64,000 nt of DNA from Arachnopeziza araneosa (lineage: Eukaryota; Ascomycota; Leotiomycetes; Helotiales; Arachnopezizaceae), in contig QYAI01000001.1 of assembly GCA_003988855.1 (NCBI GenBank), positions 186,001 through 250,000 of the forward strand, in the 5' to 3' direction. Every line of letters starts with the position of its first letter. Positions within the stretch are counted from its first letter, which is position 1. The notes beneath the pieces were generated by a model. The model was not told the origin of the DNA and searched no databases. It was given only the letters and a program-made list of their open reading frames with translations. Positions 60,434-64,000 of the stretch are shown one piece after another. A program made the position numbers and the translations under genes.

Positions 60434-62529
60434 ATGGCGGCCCATTTTGACGCCTATGGGAGACCTTTGAGAGGCAGTGGTGGAGAGCTGGGCTACTTCG
60501 AGACGGGTTCGACTTCCGATTACACCAGCTATTACTCGCCAGAGCCTCATGATAACTTCCCGCCTTCACACCACAGAGAGGGCTCCAATACTCGAAAACA
60601 ATATTCTCCGCCAATATCAGAAAAGATGGCTGCTCCCCTTGACAAGCTTGACGTACCCCCCGAGCTGATTGCTGCCATCACTGAGAAAGTAAAGAAGGAA
60701 GGTAAGATGAATTTATTCCCCCCCTTAACTGCGGAACGTTTTTTTCTAATCTACATTGCCAGTTATGGAGCATTTAAAGCAGACTGGGACTGTTGATGAC
60801 CAGCCAAAATCTCCCCCTCTGCAAAGAACATCATCCGACTCGACGTCCTCTCCGCCGCCAGCTGGCCGCAGAGCATACACGCCACCTTCCCCAAGGTCTG
60901 CGGGCCTTCCACCTGTGGATTCATACAAAGCGGCTCCCACCAGCCCATTAGAGAAGCCATCTGGAGTTCGATTCTCAGACCGGACGATTCCATCACGGCC
61001 AAATATAGCACGAACATTCTCAACCGCAGACCTATCTACAATCGATCATAAATGGGGCAGGCTATTTGACCGCGCTGGAGTTCCGACTCAACGGCTTGGC
61101 CAATTTCTCCGGGGCATGGCGAACCATATAGTAAGTTATTTCTTGCTTTTAGGATAGAAAGGCAGCTAAGTAAGTTCACAAAAGATTGAAGACTATGCAC
61201 CTAAAACCAGCATTGTTGTGACGCCTTCCAAGATGGCAGCCTTTTATGCTAATCATACTATTGAGAATGAACCTCAGCCACTTCTTAGTAAGTTCTATGT
61301 CTTTTTGCATTAATTTCCTCCACTGACATTGCTCAGCAATCTTCCGAGCTCAATCAAATGAGCATATATCTCGACTGTATCAAGATTTGGGCTGCCAACA
61401 TCATCTGGTCCAGGAAGATTCGCGTGCAGCACCAACTGTACCAGCGCTCACGGCACTGGGTTTTGCTCACTGGATGACAATACATATACTTGCTTTCCCG
61501 GAGCAGGAATGGCGGAGATTAGAGAAAGTTGTTCTCGCCATGCCAATCAATGCGGACGGAGATCTAGTGGATGGTAAACCGGAGCGTCTGCCAAAACAAA
61601 TCTCTCGACATTTATTGCCTAATAAAGAAGACATCAGATCAAAAGAATTACTTGAAAACGCAATTTTGGACTTTCTTGATGATCTTGGATCTACTGATAG
61701 ACGCAAAGGGTCTATAACAAATCCTCCATTAACTAGAAACCCCTCCCATTCTCACCAGGCGAAAGTACGCCCAGTTGAGCCTCATCAAGGTCGAACATCT
61801 CCAATGGCAACAAATTCACAACCTATTGAGCGGGAACGAAAGCCGTATTCTGGCGCTCCAAGCGTTTCTGAATCATCCACTAGCAACGACGAGCCACCTG
61901 TCAAAATAGAGAGAGACCGTCAACCTTATACAGCTCAACCTAGAAGTGGGAAGGTGTATTCCGAGAACAGCAATTCACATCCTCAATTCAGACCGACCCG
62001 AACGAATTCTACAGCTACTCGTCCAAAGGACCCTATTGACTTGGGCGCACATCACCATCGTACCTCGAGTACGACAAGTCAGCCTTACATGCCTGGATTC
62101 CGCGCCCGAAGACCTAGTAGCCCACCATTAAAAAGCTTTAGCCAGTCGACTCCTGAAGATATCAATACTAACTCGAAATACGGCCAAAATCCGTCTTCCA
62201 GCTTTGCCACGTCCTCTTTCACGCCGAGCTCCTTTGGCTCAAACCCAGATAATATGCCCCCACCGCCAGGGCCGCCCCCTCCGCGAATGAGAGATGATCG
62301 CCCATACAGGCGAGGCGTAGACGAAGACGTCCGATTTCCTGGCGATCTAAATAGTCCTCGAGATGCCGAGAAATGGGACCGCATGCAGGAAAGTCGAGGA
62401 GATACCGAGCGTTATATTCCCTACGAGCGCGGAACTATCGATCCCAGGGACGTACGAGGTGCGCCTGCTGAGGAGTGGTATAGAGATAGAAAAGGCAATG
62501 ATTATGATCCTTACAGGAGATATGCATGA
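60434..62529 (+). CDS. DUF7514 fungal protein
   Basis: 643 residues; function unknown. Exons: 60434-60701, 60763-61130, 61185-61287, 61337-62529. The conserved DUF7514 region lies at about residues 187-400: HKWGRLFDRAGVPTQRLGQFLRGM, IEDYAPKTSIVVTPSKMAAFYANH, FRAQSNEHISRLYQDLGCQHHLVQ, PALTALGFAHWMTIHILAFPEQEWRRLEKVV, and DGKPERLPKQISRHLLP, all well preserved. Flanking regions are long, disordered and Ser/Pro/Arg-rich, with a polyproline run (MPPPPGPPPPR) near residue 560. The start ATG is followed by MAAHFDAYGRPLRG. The protein is probably cytosolic or nuclear, with no signal peptide or membrane span. Confidence 0.9.
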
Positions 62530-63056
62530 GCAATGCAAGAAGGGACGGGGAGAACATCGAAATGGCTTTCATAAATTGATGAGTTAGCAAGTGATACCAA
62601 CAGCGCAAGATATCCCATTTGTTTTGGTTTTGGTTTTGGTTTTTGGACTTGTACAGAGGAGTTTAGTAAGGCATTGGAATTATGGATGGTTGCTTGTTAG
62701 ATACAGTATCTTGTAGCTCAATTATGACTGTAGTATCGTTCTATCACGAGTGTCTAGTTCACCTAGAAATTGGAAGATGCTTGCTGTTAGTATAGATATG
62801 CTTGTACAGTACAATAGCCTTCATCAGTCATTTTATTTGAAGAAGCTTACAATTCCAAGATGTCTATCCACCAAGTGATGCAATAAGGAACGACGCATTT
62901 CTCTATCGAATTTACTTCAACAGATATTTTCTTGGGCAGTTAGTTTATCACGAATTGCTGTAATCCTAGTAGTTCGTGATGTACAAATCAAGATGCGAGA
63001 GTGGTGAAATTCAATTATTGACCTGGAGCTATCTTTGAAGATTCAGCTGCCGCTAC
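62530..63056. other. Intergenic region, 0.5 kb, convergent 3' ends
   Basis: Shared 3' flank of the DUF7514 gene and the Dicer gene. It contains a TTTTGG repeat (62621-62646). No gene or RNA recognised. Confidence 0.5.
62621..62646. repeat. Hexanucleotide run (GGTTTT)n
   Basis: Four to five copies of GGTTTT about 90 bases after the DUF7514 stop codon. Confidence 0.9.
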
Positions 63057-64000
63057 TCATTCCAAGTTGATGTCATGAACACTCTCCATGCCAGTCATTT
63101 CAGAGTCAGAGTCAGCGGTAGCAGTGACATCCTTACTCTTCTGCTTCTCCTTCTCCTTCCTATCATGCAATATCTTTACCGCTTGTGCCGCTGCCCTCAC
63201 TTGAACCTCTGTTCTGTTTAGGCCGCCGCCCACGCGCACGATTTCTTCGCCACCAACCTCAATTACACAGCACAATTCATGGCCTTCTTCATCTTGGTTC
63301 AAGGCTTTTTCGGTGGTGAGGATATACTTGACCTTCTGCTGCTCAGCGAGGATGCCGACTTCTTCCTTGGGGTGGAGAACGTGTACATCATCTTGGATGA
63401 TGCGTCGAAGGTAGGGCAGGATTCCTATCCTCTCCGCTACCGCTGCACAGGTTTCGAAAGATCCGGAGTCGATCCATACAGCGCCGATGATAGACTCGAC
63501 AATATCAGAATAGAATTTTGGTCCCCCAATACTAGCGAGCAGAGCCCAGGGAACGGATGTACCCTTTTCAAGAGCGAGGAGAATCTCTTCACGAACAGGA
63601 GCGTAGCGATTTTGGGTGCCAGCTTGCATCCGTCCGATCTCAGGCGACCCGTGGCGCATAAATTTCCACAGAGGAGTTGGAACCATCTTTGAGCTCTCTC
63701 TGAACTTTGCAATGCCATCTTCTAGGTTCTCATTGTTAGGCTTAATGTCTATGATTTCTTGCTCGATTTTCATTTCCATGCACCTAACGGTCAGGAATTC
63801 GGCGTTGACAACAGCCGTGCGTATGCTATGCATCTGAGTATGAGATAGATCGTATAACAACATAGCAGTAACCACGATGTGGTCAAGGATGGCATCACCT
63901 AAGAACTCCAAACGCTCAAAAGATCCAGATCCGCTTTTGTATGAGCCATGCGTTACTGCTTCAATCAACAGTCCCTTCTTACTGAAACTGTAATCTAGAA
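63057..64000 (-). CDS. dcl2: Dicer-like protein, C-terminal RNase III part (probably Dcl2)
   Basis: Partial: the frame is open to the right edge, so the helicase and first RNase III domain lie outside the window. The visible 314 residues begin LDYSFSKKGLLIEAVTHGSY and contain the second RNase III domain: SGSFERLEFLGDAILDHIV (RNase III signature) and KFYSDIVESIIGAVWIDSG (second acidic motif). A dsRNA-binding-like region follows (ILTTEKALNQDEEGHELCCVIE, TEVQVRAAAQAVKILHDR), then a short acidic tail (MTGMESVHDINLE). Dicer cuts double-stranded RNA into siRNAs; fungal Dcl2 acts in quelling and antiviral defence. Assignment to Dcl2 rather than Dcl1 rests on domain length and the short tail, and is moderate. 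Confidence 0.88.
   Translation of the reverse strand, partial: LDYSFSKKGLLIEAVTHGSYKSGSGSFERLEFLGDAILDHIVVTAMLLYDLSHTQMHSIRTAVVNAEFLTVRCMEMKIEQEIIDIKPNNENLEDGIAKFRESSKMVPTPLWKFMRHGSPEIGRMQAGTQNRYAPVREEILLALEKGTSVPWALLASIGGPKFYSDIVESIIGAVWIDSGSFETCAAVAERIGILPYLRRIIQDDVHVLHPKEEVGILAEQQKVKYILTTEKALNQDEEGHELCCVIEVGGEEIVRVGGGLNRTEVQVRAAAQAVKILHDRKEKEKQKSKDVTATADSDSEMTGMESVHDINLE

Overview
The window is nuclear DNA of a filamentous ascomycete (Pezizomycotina; class not settled, Leotiomycetes is only a guess). The evidence is short GT-AG introns of about 45-85 bases in nearly every gene, fungal-only families (Zn2Cys6 regulators, DUF6594, DUF7514, Stc1 domain, Ime2, Bud4, Pik1, Dicer-like 2), and gene spacing of 1-5 kb. 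Gene models were spliced by hand. Every complete model closes in frame, meaning its summed exon length is divisible by 3. No tRNA, rRNA, CRISPR array or intact transposon was recognised.

Left part (1-12.7 kb): a Zn2Cys6 regulator running off the left edge (with what looks like a 3-base microexon), a large protein of unknown function with a possible upstream nonsense codon, a GPI-anchored Ser/Thr-rich surface protein, and an unknown basic protein. Three simple tandem repeats lie between them (7-, 6- and 5-base units).

Centre-left (12.7-29.7 kb), all on the minus strand: the Golgi phosphatidylinositol 4-kinase Pik1, two different MFS transporters in tandem, the Bud4/anillin-like septation protein, and a two-finger C2H2 protein with a Ser-Pro repeat.

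Centre (29.7-45.3 kb): a 4.9 kb AT-rich gene-poor stretch with a decayed 100-base tandem repeat, then plus-strand genes for a DUF6594 membrane protein and a 624-residue unknown. A zinc-finger/Zn2Cys6 regulator is transcribed divergently from a VOC (glyoxalase-fold) gene across 368 bases. Next comes a striking fusion of a 76-residue ubiquitin-like domain ending LRGG to an AN1 zinc finger.

Right part (45.3-64 kb): S-(hydroxymethyl)glutathione dehydrogenase, an Ime2-type kinase with a very long upstream region, an Stc1-domain protein, a DUF7514 protein and the C-terminal RNase III part of a Dicer-like protein running off the right edge. The Stc1-domain gene and the Dicer gene lie within about 4 kb of each other, so this end may be relevant to RNA silencing. 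Most genes are unrelated housekeeping or accessory genes, and I see no biosynthetic gene cluster. The most unusual items are the ubiquitin-like/AN1 fusion, the 3-base microexon, and the Stc1/Dicer neighbourhood.
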